NCBI GenBank assembly: GCA_030374805.1
Contig: JARGSG010000183.1
Location: 124,001-188,000 of the forward strand
Reading direction: 5' to 3'
DNA length: 64,000 nucleotides
Source of the DNA: Gracilaria gracilis
Lineage: Eukaryota > Rhodophyta > Florideophyceae > Gracilariales > Gracilariaceae
Position numbers and translations under genes: made by a program. Of the stretch, positions 40,790 to 53,463 are shown piece by piece; position 1 is the stretch's first letter, and each line of letters begins with the position of its first letter. The notes below the pieces were generated by a model, which had not been told where the DNA came from, ran no database searches, and saw only the letters and a program-made list of their open reading frames with translations.

Positions 40790-41460
40790 GACATACATGA
40801 GTTTGGGGAGAATAGTGCAAATCCCGTGTTGCTCTTCCTCCCGAATGAAGATGGCCATCGGATCAGTACGTAAACACAACATTAATCTATATCAACTTTT
40901 GGCAGCAAGACTAAAAAGAACTGGAAGCCGTTCACGTCCGCTTTCATCCGCAACTTCGTCTCCAATACGGCTCCTATCCATCGTGCCCAGTAAGCCTGAT
41001 AGAACACTGCCAGAATTCTTCGGGGCGCGATAGATGACTGCATTTTTGAAAGTATAGGGATATCTCTCCCACCGCCCGTAAGGATCATCATGGTATCTAC
41101 GATTCCGGCTTTTTCCGCAGTATTTAGAAGAGAATTAAAGCGTTCAATGTCCTCTATAGGTCCAGCATCAACTATTTCCACTCGTGCTTCAATGCTTGAC
41201 AGTGACTTCTGAACTTGTTTACAATGCGTACGGCATGATTCATAGGCACTCTATCTTTCGTGCACTACAACACCTGACCATCCACGCTGCGTCAAAATGT
41301 TGCCAGCGAGCATTTGGCCGTTCGCTCTTGAAGAGTCAATTTCGATAAAGACCTTCTTCGTCGCGCAAATAATGGAAGTGACGTAGAGCAGTACATTCTG
41401 TAGCGGGGTCGCTGCCGTGCCAAACTCTATACGAGATTATGAAATGCTCAGAGGTTTGCA
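40790..41460 (-). pseudogene. Possible ketoreductase-like Rossmann domain of PKS/FAS type
   Basis: On the minus strand one frame reads VFIEIDSSRANGQMLAGNIL...GWSGVVVHER, then ARVEIVDAGPIEDIERFNSLLNTAEKAGIVDTMMILTGG. The order of strand, nucleotide-type loop, VD-x-G and the AGIVDTMM helix-strand recalls the KR domain of polyketide or fatty acid synthases. Stops and frame changes flank it. No active-site Tyr is visible. Confidence is limited because the match rests on pattern only. Confidence 0.35.
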
Positions 41461-43533
41461 ATTCAGACTTTCTGGTAGCCATGCGATTCTGAGGGACTGG
41501 GAAGAGTTTGACTAAAGTAGGTGAAGATCTTCGGCGTATCTTAAGCTATAAATTTACTTCTGATGAGCTTCCTTTCGCGTCGTGCAAACGTTCGTAGGAA
41601 GATCAATAATTTCCAACATTGAAAGCCCAACAAAAACCATTGGAACCGCTAAATGAGCCCCATATTCGTAAGAAACGGTCATTCTCGCTAGGTGGGACTG
41701 GTCTCCTTTCATCTCATCGTGGCAAGATGCCCTACTGAAACTTCAGGAGAATCGACGACGAAATCCTTGTTTTGCAAAGAAGTTGTTGACGGTGGGTGCT
41801 CAGGGAGAGAGAAGTACACTTCTGCCCTAAAAGCTTTGCGAAGAAACAAGTCTTAGGGGCAACATGCTTATTTGTGGTCTGCTGGCGAGACAAAGATGAT
41901 AACGACGACCTCATTGTGCTTGGGGAAATCTTTGAAAAAAATAGTTCAGGCCGGGCGCGTGCGTTGAGCCATCATGGCGCCCCGCTTAACCACCTGTCGG
42001 GCTGCTTGGCAGTGGGAGTCCCATGGCACGTGGCAAAGTTTGCACTTGTTGGAAAGTTGGACCCGAGTTTTTGGATGCGCATCCTTTCGATCATCGCCTT
42101 AGCTCCTCTGCTCGCCGCTCGTACGCACCACTCACAAGTCACCCGCACGCCCCCATGAGCTTTCCCAATCCTCAGATCAATTCATTTCTTCTTCATAGCC
42201 GCAGCAGCCGTACTCTCATTTATCCTACTGTACCTCACAGCACCCACCACCGCCGGATGTGAACGCCCAGCACAATCAAGGGGCGCCGCCAGCTGGCCCG
42301 CGCATACATCAAGTCTCACGTTTCCCACATCCGCCGCTGCATCACCCTCCACCCTCTCGTATGCATCCAATTCACCCGTCGGCCCCTATTCCTCCCTACT
42401 CATAGCCTGGAGCGCCATCGCAGTGACCTCATTATGTGTACTCTGCCACCGTACTCGTGGCCGACTCAAGCCGCCCTCATGAGCAGCCGGATATCAATTC
42501 TTGCTCTGTACAAGCTTCGCATATGGCCATCCTTGTTTCGTCTTATGCGCCGCCTTCCGACGCTCTTTACGCTTTGAAAATAGCGGTACACATGCATTCA
42601 CGCCTTCCATACCCACAACCGCATACGATGACGCCCCCTCCACTGCCGTCTCTAGAGCCAACCGCCCAACTGCATTCCCATGTTGTACAATCTTGCCCTC
42701 TAGCACCACCGTCTCCAGTGCACGCCAAGCCCGTGCGTGATCCCCACCATCACCTGCCGCCGCATCAAGGGGTGCCGCAGTCACGCCCTCTGCAACTGAC
42801 GCACCCCGCCAGATGGAGGCCCTTTGTACGGCCTTTGAGTAATGACCACTTCGTCGAGAATTCTGCCAGGGATTTGGATTACACCGCTTTTGGTAATGAT
42901 GACACCTTCCCCTTGCCGCTTTATACCGAACCTGAAAGCATCTTTTTCAGTGTGCTCAAGCCCAAAACCCCTACCAAAAAGTGTGTGAAACGACTTGTAA
43001 TGTATACGCATTGTACTCCTTCTGCATTTATAATCATGCTAGTGTACCCTAACGGCGTGGCATGCAACAACAGGAAGCTGTTAAAACGCCCTATAACCTG
43101 CGTCGCTCGCTTATCACCGCCCTTAAATCGTGCAAGAATTTGGACGATCAGTGTTTCGCAATTGCACACTACGCAAGAGTGGGAGGCATACTAACTGTAC
43201 GTGAAATGAACCGCTTAAAACTCCAGTTCTTGAAGTAAATGAAGTATTACTTATTTGTGAACCGGAAGGAACACGATTTGAAGATTGACCAACTAGGCGC
43301 GCTTGAACCCGACTCACCGACTTCAATCTTGGACAGTCGTCTTCGCCCCCTTCGGACCCTAAGTAGTGGAAGAATTCGTCTTAGGAGAACCTGGGCATCA
43401 TGAATCGCAAAATGTTCACAAGATTTACACGTACACGAACTATCTATATCATCGTATCACCATGAAGTAGACCAAAGACTTACTCTATTTAGATTGTCAG
43501 ACTTCTTCCCTCAAGCTTGTTCTAGATATGAAG
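41461..43533. other. Unassigned stretch with one Pro/His-rich ORF
   Basis: The only long frame is 42436-43194 (+, 252 residues), Pro/His/Ser-rich with no recognisable domain. Several shorter frames overlap on the other strand. I cannot say it is a gene. Confidence 0.4.
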
Positions 43534-45777
43534 TCAATCCGCAGCATCAACAAGCGGTAGTGTTGCGTCCTTTACGTCCTCCCATTCCAGGTCGTTCTCA
43601 ATTTCATCGACATCGGGTATGTCTCCGTCATGAAATCCGGCCTGGCCAGCTACATCCTGCTCTTCCACTTCAGTCGATAAATGCGGTTCTTCGAACCAAT
43701 TATTACCACAAGAAGGGCGTGGAGCAGTTTTCTTTGTCCCGTGGTAGAAATCGCTATTAAATGCGCAAAACGTCATCCGCTTCACCTTCTCGGGGTGCAG
43801 ACGGTTGCGAATAGGCATTCGAATCCGGGCCTGAAGGCTGAAGCTTCTCTCTACTGAGGAAGAAGATGGGCTTACGCACAGTATTAGATTTGCGAACAAC
43901 TGTAGAAGCGGCATATCTCCATGCCGTATCCAATATGCAACCGGCATGTTGCGGTACCCGAACAAATTATCGCGCAATGTTTCATCTTCTGCGTCGCTCT
44001 CCCATGAAAGGCGTTTGAAGTTAGAGGCTTCGAAAAGTCGCTGCACGGCTCCGTCTTCACCTCCTGCACTGCGGAACTTTTTTGTTGGAGGGAATACGTC
44101 GGATCGCACAAACAACCGCATATGTCGGAAAATATGAGGATGGTAGCTCGATATGTCTACTTCGGCACTCCGAATATCTAGAAAGAAAGCGACATAATGC
44201 AATGAAGTTAATAAAGGCAGTTTCCCTCCACTCCCGTTAAGTCGATCACGAAACACGTCCAAGACCTCCTGCCTTCTTGCCGCAGTATAATACGACGTTG
44301 TCGGCAGGTCTTCTAATTTCTTCTGTAGCTGCTTTGCAACGGGCAGAACCTCCAAAATGTAAGAGCTCTCGTTATCAAAGAAACGAAGATAAATGCAAAC
44401 CACCCGCAGTATGTGGTACACATCCAGCCATTTGGAATAAAGAGCATCGTCCGTTACTTTCAATTCAAATAGGGCCCTTCTGGTGTTACTGCGATTACCA
44501 AACAGATTTGCAGCGAAATCAGGACAACCAACGAGCTTCTTGTAAACGTCCTTCCCACGCAAAAATGACTGCAGCATACTCTCGGAACTGGCCAACGGTG
44601 TGGTCGCTATTTTGACCGGCAAAACAGCCGTTCGAGGGGGAAGTAGAAGTTGATAATTATCATACTCCTTGTTCTTCGCAGTATAGCCGCTGTTTTTCAA
44701 GGAGTTGTTGTGCTGTTCATTCAGCTCCTTAAAAGCGAAAGTATAACTTTGGGAGATTACGAAGATCGCCAAAAACTTTAAATACAGTATCCAACACCTC
44801 CTGAATCCATTCCAAGGCCCGGATGTCCTGCATCACCAGGTTGGCCATGTGTGTCTGGTTCTGACGCGATATGAGGAAATTGAACCTCTGCACCATCTTC
44901 TCCTTCGCGCTGACACACACACTTGTGTTATCACTGGTTATGCCGTATATTCCTCTCAAACTACCAAATTCAGACATGGTGCTTGTAACGAGCGTAGCGT
45001 AGAAACCGGCATCGCACTTCTCCGCACCGGTGTAGATTGATCGCAGAAAGACAGTTCGCCGGGTGAACTGCATTCCGGTTAAAGAGAGCAGCATATTAAC
45101 CACGCTCTCTGTATTTCCATCCGTCCATCCATCAAAAACCAGTGTCCCATAGCATTTCTTGAGCGATGAGTTGATCGTGGCCTTAACATGTCGAAATACA
45201 CGATCATAGTATGCGTCCAAGATCTTGCCGCCCATCTTCTCGGGGGTTGGAATCAGCTCCTACAGGGCTGGATCGGCAAGCTGCAGCATCTCATACAGTT
45301 GATTCTATCCCTCTATCCGGCTTAGACGGAGAAAGGAAGCATGTGATTCAATATCAATGAAGTGAGCAACTCGCCTATTTTGGAACGCTTGTCATACAGA
45401 CATTGGCTCTCCGAGTTATGAATGTCGCCATCCACACCACCATCCGAACCACCTAATCCCTTTTCAGATACTCCTTGCGTGGTTTCTAATATATTTCTGC
45501 GTGTCCGTCGTCGCTTGAACATTGGCGTCTGCTGTACACCAAAACACATGGATGTGATTCCGAGCTTCTTGTAATGCTCTGCGAAATGTTTCTCGCCCAG
45601 TAACCTTTCCTTCACATTTTTAAGAGCCTTCCTGCACTTTAACAGATGTTTTCCGAGCTGAGTAGCGTTCGGTATCGACGCAAAGGATTTGTAAGTACAA
45701 TAGTTGCACGTAGTTTTCGTACGAAATGTGGTACCAGACCCTTCAGGCGTTTGCTCCACGGTATAGCAATCCGCCAT
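43534..45777 (-). pseudogene. hAT transposase, frameshifted
   Basis: The three hAT landmarks appear in order on the minus strand. The ATG at 45777 opens a BED-type zinc finger (TTCNYCTYKSF...QLGKHLLKC). The next frame (45235-44729) has the DUF659-like block with GTLVFDGWTDGNTESVVNMLLSL and SDNTS. The third (44772-43534) ends in the hAT dimerisation region (MPLLQLFANLILCVSPSSSSVERSFSLQ). Stops near 45322 and two frame changes separate them. Terminal inverted repeats and an 8-bp target duplication were not found by eye. Confidence 0.86.
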
Positions 45778-46389
45778 CCACCAGCTTCGCCTTCGACCCT
45801 TGCGGGCGTTGGAAGTGGAACCTTGCGATCAATAGTCCTGATTGCTTGACATGGGAGACAAGAATCTAACGTATGCCGCGTATTGGTGGTGGCGAAAGAG
45901 CGGTATGCGCGGAAGAAAGGCAGGTGACGGTAGGTTGCGGTTGTTGAACGGTAGCGCTTGCAATGTGCTAACAAGCAGAGATGTTGAAGATTCGTTGCAA
46001 GACAAACTGCGCATGCGTTTCGTGCAGTGCAGGTATCTAGGCGGAAGAGGCAAACAACTCACATACTGCCCGCGTTTTTCAATCGGGATGGCTGGAATCA
46101 GGACAAATGCCGTAGGGAAACGGCGATCTCCATAGATGCTGAAAAGACAACTGGGTGTGCGCCACAACCACTCGCTGCAAAGTGCGAGCCAAATCTGGAC
46201 GTGGAGCGCATGGGTGCATTTGAAACTGCATTCTGACACTTTCCTGCCTTTCTGTCTGGTTTATAGCGCTTTTGGGAGAGTCACCGGCTTCTGCTACAAC
46301 GAGGACATTGTCAGAGATATTCAATTCAATGCTGGACAGATCTTCCAGCTGTGTTATTATTCAGGCGACATTTGAAAATGTCACAGAAG
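45778..46389. other. Unassigned spacer right of hAT
   Basis: Plus-strand ORF 45842-46135 (97 residues) has no recognisable features. The hAT right terminus should lie here but was not identified. Confidence 0.4.
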
Positions 46390-47130
46390 GCTTTCTTCGT
46401 AACGTAGGTGGCGAAAGAGTCCTTATAATTTTTGCCCAGGTTCTATAATTTTTGGATATGGAGTTTCGCGGAGATTGGGGTGCCAATGGATTTGATTTCG
46501 ACGATTCGGAAAGGGATGAAGTTGGCTCGAGTGGGAACTGGAAGGCATGTGAGTGGAATGGTGGAGTGTGTTGGGGTGGAAATGGCGACGCTGAGAAGGG
46601 AGAAATTGGGCCTGAGGGGTCGTGCGGAGGTGCTGGAGGGGCAAGTGGGCCAGGTGGAGAAGGCGTGCTAATTTTTGTTGGAGGTAAAGGAGCTTGAGAG
46701 GGAACGAGGCGTTGGGAGGGAGGGAGGAAGGAGGAGAGAAAGGGACACCGGTGACGCCAGACTCTCGTGTTGGACATGGATGTGTGAGGGGAAGGAGTGG
46801 AGAAGCGAATGGATGGGAGGTTGGGGAAGGTCGGCAAAGAAAGAGACGAAACGGTGGGGTGATGGTGGACGAGAATGGGGAGGTGTGTGTGCCGCGGCAG
46901 CTGCCGGGTGGAGCGCCTCTAGATGGGTTTGGAAGTGCGGCGGCGGCTGTGCGAACGGCGGAACGCATACTGAAGGAGAAGTAGGAGAAGAGGCTGGGAG
47001 GGTTGTTAGCCGGTTTTGGTCTAGGAGGGTGTACGAGAATGGAGAGAGTGTTCCGTTGGAATTTTTCAAATTGACATTTAGGGAAACTAAGACTCAAGAT
47101 CGGAATGCAGGGTTGGAATGAGGGAGCGCT
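46390..47130. other. G/A-rich low-complexity block
   Basis: The plus strand is dominated by GGAG/GGGA runs. Plus-strand frames give Glu/Arg/Gly-rich, partly coiled-coil-like strings (LRREKLGLRGRAEVLEGQVGQVEKAC near 46590-46670) followed by a stop and a frame change. It may be a decayed coiled-coil gene, but low complexity explains it as well. Confidence 0.4.
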
Positions 47131-48818
47131 GGCGGTGGGTTCGTAATTTTTTAGAGTGTTTTTGGCGAGTGTGGGGAATGTAAAGTCATGAGCGGTGGCA
47201 GAGGAACTGCAAACTAACCTTGAAGTACAGTAGATGAAGTTCGAACTGCACTGAGGGGAAACTTAATTTCCAAAAAAAATTCTGCCTTGCCAAGTGGCGC
47301 AAACTGAAAAAATGCTATTTTTTTCGGACTTTTATTCTCACAACTAGCGATCTAGCATACTAAACTAGCATTCCGGGAACACCGAAGTTTCTTCATGGCC
47401 GCGGTCACTTTCTTCTTCCACATATTTCATATTCGAACGTTGTTACGCCTTGCACGCATCCCTTGGGGCGTTCATGGCCCCGTCTCCACGCCATTCACTT
47501 CCCGACGCCGTTCTGTTTGTACGTCTTCCTCCCATTCGAAATCGCTCTCAACTACTATTGCTGTCCCTCGGACAAGTTGATTGGCTGATCCACCACTTTT
47601 ACGTCGTACGCCTCTCCCGTGCGCATTTTCTCGTCGATGATCTGCCCCCTCCACAACTTCAACACCCCCCATCCATCAATCACGCTTCCTATTCTTCTCT
47701 CACTACCTTCCCCTGTTTCAAGTTCCGCCATTGGCCTAACACGCCCCACTCTCTCTTTCTACCTGTTTGCATACTGTTGCGCGAGGGAAATGCTTTCCTC
47801 CTCTGGCACTCTATTTGGCGTCCCACCAACCAAACTTTCCACTCCTCGCATCCTCGCCGGCTGACAACCCCCCTCACTCTCTCCCTTTCTCATTCTACCT
47901 CTTCGGGTGCCCCAGCCATAGGCACTCGATTACCGTTAGTTTCCTCTCTTCCTCGAAGACCCCACTACCTAATCTGGTACTACTCCTTGCTATCGTTCTT
48001 TTCTCGACACCCGTACGAAGCTCTTTGCCCTTCACTATCATATCCCCGCTATTGTTTCATTCAACAGCTTGCAAAGTCTCTGCGCTTGTTCTACGACCAT
48101 CTCTCTCCCAACTACCGCGCAAAACCTTCTTCGGCATACCTCACTTCGCTCCTATGCTTTTCCTGGGACTGAATTGTTGTTGTCCTGCGTTAGCAATTGG
48201 TTTCGTCACCATACCTTCCTCCTTTTCCCACGTAATCCACTCCGAGGCGCACGCCTACTATGAGCGTTTCCACCTTCGACATTTAGCGTTTCGCCACGCC
48301 TTCTGCTCTTCGAGGACGCCCACAAACGTCCTCCTCATTCACAACCCTCTTCTTACGTTTCTTCATGTAGAATCTGAAGGGTTCGTGGTTGTTGACGCTG
48401 CGCTCTCGACGGTTTAGCCGCTCTCCGTGATCGAATGTCACTGGAATCGGAACTGTTCTGCTCTCGACGCGTTGGCGCCCGCCGTGATCGAACTTCACCA
48501 ATCGAATGCACACCCCCCAATTGAGTGGATTGTGGTAGAAAACACGGAGTGCGTTTTTTTTATTTCCCGATTTTGAAAACGAAAATTGACACCGAAATCT
48601 CCATTTCTTAACTAGATATTTGTCATAATGTGAAAAACGTACAGAGTTCCGCATCATATTCGATGTCGTTCACTACCTTTTATGTATCTATATACTTCCA
48701 TCTTGCACTTCAACTAAATTCTTTAGTTTCTATATCGTACTCAACGGCGAAGTTGGAGTTCAATAAGTGCCACTTCTTTATGGAGGTTTACTTATATGTT
48801 CTACATGTGGATAATTTA
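47131..48818. other. Pyrimidine-rich stretch, no supported gene
   Basis: From about 47390 to 48420 the plus strand is C/T-rich, which yields long Leu/Ser/Pro/Phe frames (47450-48172, 47767-48417). Their composition mirrors the strand bias and no domain is seen. Confidence 0.4.
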
Positions 48819-50560
48819 CTACACGTTCTCATCGATTACTAGAATAGAATTTTTTGATGTACCCCAGCTATAGGCTACTCCATAATCCGCGAGCAACTGC
48901 TCTCCCACTTCCAGTTTCCAAAGTGGTCGCACCGCAAGCATTTGGTATTCTCGTAGTTGATGCGAGGTGCGACCTGTATTTGGAATTCGAATGACCAGCA
49001 CATTTTCAGTTCTTCGTTTCGTCACACCATTCGCAACTGCATCAATGTCTTTCTCACCTTCCCTATATTTGGGATCGTTAATCGTTCCACCCAATGAAAA
49101 AAGAGTGGAGACAATCCTACAGGTATTAAACTTACTCCTTGTCTTCTTTTTGGGAGTTTATGGAATATATCGCCGCGGACGTTAAACTCCATCGCATACT
49201 TCCGAAAGCGTTCGGAAGTGGCTCCCAAAAACCATTCACCACATTTCTTGTGTACCTCTTTTCTCTTCGTTTGTTCATGGTACGCCAGTGTTCCATAGAA
49301 GTACCATATCTCTTCATTTTCCAGTAATCTGCGTGTAGTGAACATCTCCACTCTTGCGCCATGGTAACGAATCGTCGACTTTCTGATACGACAACGGCAC
49401 ATCGTCGCTTCCAGTGCCAACATGGCATTCCAATCCAAAAGCCCCATCTTCCCTTGCAAAGTTTTCGGCCATTCGTGAAGGGCATTACGCCTACCAGTCG
49501 TGACCAAGCTTTCATCCCGCCACTTTGACGCGAGAAAGTCTACAATATACGTAGAAAACTCTTGATACTTGGGGTAGCCGGATGGAGCCTTCCATGATCT
49601 CGATGGGCGGACACTCCACTTCGGAAATAAGTTCAATACACGAACCGTAACATTCCGAACCTCTTGCGTTACTTTGATATCCGTCTCATTTTCCGGCAGG
49701 CACAATGCCAATCGAACAATTGCGGCGTGTCTAGCATAGGTAAAGCAGCCAGGGTGCGGCTCATACCCGATGAAACTACGATGCAGTTCTAACTCCATGC
49801 ATGCCATTGCTGTCAAAAACATCCCTGTAAACAAGTCGACCACAATGTCTCCAGCCTGGGAAAACCGACTGATTTGATCCTTTATCAATTCCCGGGGTTT
49901 CTGTTTGGACCTCACTTTTTGTGAAACGTAGCTCCCACCTTCCTTCTTTCTCTTCCACTGAAGAGTCTCCCCAGTAGACATGGGGGTACTTGGTCAATGA
50001 CCCTGTGGTATCCTGGGTACCTCGATTGCACAATGTTGAAGTTCTCATAGTTCAACATCACATTCTGTTGCGCTTAGGGGAGACAATTTCGAACTCAATG
50101 TATAGCATACTCTATTGAAGGGAAAAGAGAGCACGAACTGCGTTCATAGTTACGCATTGGTATGCCTGCCGACCGCACAAAGTGCATTGGGACCTTATCT
50201 ACAACAAAGAAACGCTTTGGTACTTCGTTTTCGTCTTTTTCCTCAACGGCAGAAAGTACATCTCTCCATTCCTGGACCTGCTGGAAAGCACTAAAGATCG
50301 AAATGGCTCCAAGAACGTGGCAGTATTGATAGAAGCTTTGTAGGCTTTCCCATGTCCTGAAGGCTCATTTCATCGTACCAGTTGTTGTTTAGGTTCTTGT
50401 TCGCCCGGATGTTGTACGGAGGGTTCATGAGACCCAGTACTTTTCCTAACGAAGACACACCATCTATCCGCAACGTGTCGTCTATCTCTACCATATCGTC
50501 AAACCCGTAATTGTACAAGCGAAAGCACTTCTCCATCTCCTTCTTATAGCTTCAGAAAGC
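48819..50560 (-). pseudogene. Amino-type DNA methyltransferase joined to a SET domain, broken
   Basis: Read on the minus strand. The catalytic motif IV comes first: LMNPPYNIRANKNLNNNWYDEMSLQDM (NPPY codons at 50425-50414), typical of N6-adenine/N4-cytosine DNA methyltransferases. A frame change and a TGA follow, then KPRELIKDQISRFSQAGDIVVDLFTGMFLTAMACMELELHRSFIGYE (near 49780-49900), the motif I region with DLFTG; motif IV before motif I is the beta-class order. After about 100 residues a SET domain starts (RVEMFTTRRLLENEEIWYFYGTLAY, near 49290-49365) and ends in another frame (48819-49094): TINDPKY and RPLWKLEVGEQLLADYGVAYSWG. SET domains methylate protein lysines. At least three lesions break it. 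Confidence 0.7.
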
Positions 50561-50589
50561 TATATTGTTACCAACGACCGCTATGAACA

Positions 50590-51000
50590 TTGTCAGGGAC
50601 CGAAAAGCGGACAAAATATGGCCCAAAATATGTCCTAAAATTAGGTTCCATTGATAGGCAAAGTATGACCGAAGATTGGCCTTTCAAATAGAGCTAAAAC
50701 GTGGCCAACTGGTTTAGCTTCAGAATTGGCCCTAAACCGTCCCGCATGTAGACAGAAAAAGTGGCCGAAGTACAGTCAGAATTTGAGTATTACACGACCA
50801 CAAGTGGTACCAGCTACACGTGTAGGGCATTGGCGAAGCATAGGCTGGATGAGGTCCGACAATGTATCGAAAATTCCAAATGCTAAAGCCAAGTGTGGAT
50901 CAATACAGGCCGAAATTAGTTCCGTGTAGGCGACCAACTTTAGCGCCAAAATTTATCGAAATATAGCCGAAGGTGATTCCACCTAGCAAGGCTTTATGTC
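50590..51000. repeat. Degenerate array of GGCC(G/A)AA-like motifs
   Basis: Strings such as GACCGAAAAGCGG (50598), ATGGCCCAAAATA (50618), GACCGAAGATTGGCC (50668), CGTGGCCAACTGG (50700), ATTGGCCCTAAAC (50723), GTGGCCGAAGTAC (50761), CAGGCCGAAATT (50906) and ATAGCCGAAGGTG (50963) recur at roughly 20-60 bp. It looks like an eroded tandem repeat. It lies directly upstream of the methyltransferase-SET gene. Confidence 0.45.
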
Positions 51001-51600
51001 GCAGGGAGAGCCAAGTGAAAACAAAACTGAAACTAAATGAGGGCGCTGCGAGTGTTAGGATACGGTACTGATAAACTTCAAAACTATGACGACCTGAGTA
51101 CCACTTCAGAGTGCAAATTTTGATCAGCATCTATATGAGATTATGACTGGATGTAGCCCATTCAAACGTTTATGCGTCTAATTTGAAGCTGAAATGATTC
51201 ATGAACAATGCAAAAGGAATAAAAAAGACAAGAGATTTAGCGACCAAATATGACCAGCGCTGAAAAAGAGTTGCTGAAGAGAGGAGATTGGCATGAACAA
51301 TTGACGTGACTGACCATCGTCTTCATGTGTCTTGTTCTCGCAACGATAAGGAGAACGCGGGAGGGTATACTGTATGTCACGGCCCCAGCTGCTATTGACA
51401 AAGATCCAGCTATTATAATTGTGAGAACCAACAATTCACAACCATATTCCCGACCGTCATCATTACCATCGCCTCGGAAAACTCAGATGTAGCATAGGAG
51501 ACACAATAATAGGTTGCATATATCTTTGGTAGCGCCTGGGCTGCAGTTGTAGCAACGTGGTGTTATGATTTGGGGCCCATGAAGAACTGCGTGGTGCATA

Positions 51601-52694
51601 CTAAGACCTTCGAGGACGTTGTGTGCCAATAATAGACTTCTGAGACTTCTTACGTGTGCCGCCTCCACCTTGGCCACTGACAAGGTTCGATAGTGATGAC
51701 GAAATGGAAGGAGGAGCATGAACCTTTCCATGTTTTGCAGTTGAAATTCTCTGCACTGAAGAAAGTTTGGAATGGCGTCTCGCTCTCTTCACACGATTGC
51801 GGTGTCCACTCAGACGTCGAACTATACTATTGTCATCGTTTCCGTCATCTTCGCCTTCTTCTAAAAGCTTACGATTTCGGGGGCGATGGAAAATAATTGA
51901 AGCCTTCTGGACCGCTTCCCCATCAATATGCTCACCACCGACATCCAAATCGCTTGCATCAGAATCACCATCGGAGTTTCTGAGATCATTGCCCGCGGAA
52001 TCGGTACTTTCTGGCGGAAAAGGAGATACAAGGCGCGCCTGAGTGTTACAAATAATGTGATCGACAGATGGTAGAGGTTTTTTATCCACTGAAGGTGCTT
52101 TCGAGGACTTTAGACATTGCTCGCCTTCGTCTTCGACAGATAAAAGCTGTGAGACAGCTTTTTTCTCGCTTTGGGCTCCTTTTTTGCCTCTGCTGCAGCC
52201 TTTCTGTCACGCTGCTCGACTCTTTGATAAATTCTGTGACAATTCAGTAGTTCTGAGCCGCAGCGAGAACTGAAAATGATTCAACGATCTTCTTCTTCAA
52301 CTGCGTAATCCGGGTGAGCAAACTTCACCTTACTCTTACTGTAGGTCTTCTCGCCACGACGGAGACCCATTTTGTGATACATATGGGTTTGTGTCATATC
52401 GTTCGCCTGGTTTGTAACTTCGACGTACACTGGTGTCTCATCAAAGTTGCCAGGCGCTCCCCTTAGCTTCTCGTCATATAGCTTGTTGTAAACGTGACGG
52501 GCGGAAAGTGCGTTACCTGTTGGCACTCCCGGCTCACCACTTGCCTTCATAAGCCTTCGATCGGAAGCGGCTGGTATACGGACTGTGTTAGCTTCCAATA
52601 GCACTGAGGCCCTGTCAGTATCGTCGACAGGAATGCTGGCATTGTCTGCTGTTACAGCTTGCATGTCCCTGGTGCTCATGGTGGAGAGCGACAC
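51601..52694 (-). CDS. Unrecognised charged protein, probably broken or spliced
   Basis: The ATG at 52694 (MSLSTMSTRD) opens 137 residues of mixed composition ending VKFAHPDYAVEEEDR. A charged helical stretch follows in a shifted frame (RVEQRDRKAAAEAKKEPKARKK, near 52165-52225) and then 51601-52089, an Asp/Ser/Arg-rich tail with RHSKLSS and a basic end. The three pieces on one strand read like one gene with a frameshift and perhaps a short intron (about 52230-52280). I do not recognise the family. It lies upstream of the methyltransferase-SET gene on the same strand. Confidence 0.4.
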
Positions 52695-53463
52695 TTTTGT
52701 TGATTTACCTGCATCTCATAATTGTAAGGTTTGTTTGCTGCAACATCGAACACTCGAAGAAGTCAGAATGGGTGTATGGGGGTTATGGCTAGTAAAAAGG
52801 TGAACGCGCAACCTACCGAGGTGTTGGAGTGCTTGCAGGGTAGAAGATGCAAAAGTGGCTGGAGAAAAATGGAGAACGCAATCTATAATGCGATCGTGGC
52901 TATTTGTGGGCAGAAAAACACGCGTTGTAAGGTTCGAGGAGCAGCGGCTGAGCAAAAGGCAAACCGTGTCGTCGAGTTGATGAGCAGATGAATTATCAAG
53001 AAAATGGAGCGGGTGCGCGCCGCGAAATGGAGAGAAGAAACAACCATTGTTTCGACGATTCGAGCAGTATTAAGTAGGAGAAGAGAGAGAGGAAGCAGAG
53101 AAGAGATGGCTATGAAGTGAAAAGGGCAGGTAGCTCTTTTTTCTCTTCATGTCCGTAACTTGTCGCTTCATATCAAGTTTTCCAAAAGCTGTAAAATATT
53201 CCAACGATTCCAGTGATTAGATGGTTCTTTCATGTGAGCTCTCATTGAATATCGTAGGATCGGCGTACGTCATGTGGCAAGGCGAATCCCAGAGAGGAAC
53301 CAATTTTCAGCAAGGTCAGTGAGATTTGAAGACTGATTTAAATGGAAATACCATACAAACCTCGAAGCATGTGGCAATTGCGATACCAAAGAGAAGAACA
53401 GCATTCTGATTCACAGACCGTAGAACCCAACGAGGCTGAATTGATTCATATAAAGAGGAGAAG
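52695..53463. other. Unassigned spacer
   Basis: One 86-residue frame (52731-52991, +) with two CxxxxC-like pairs but no recognisable family. No terminal repeat of a CACTA element found ahead of the Tnp2-like gene. Confidence 0.4.

Noticed and set aside
42436-43194. 252-residue Pro/His-rich protein as a confident gene
   Set aside because: No domain, no start context, competing frames on the other strand; kept only as a note in the spacer entry.
47450-48417. Membrane-like protein of 216-240 residues
   Set aside because: Leu/Phe/Ser/Pro content follows from C/T-rich strand bias; two overlapping frames look equally good and no domain is visible.
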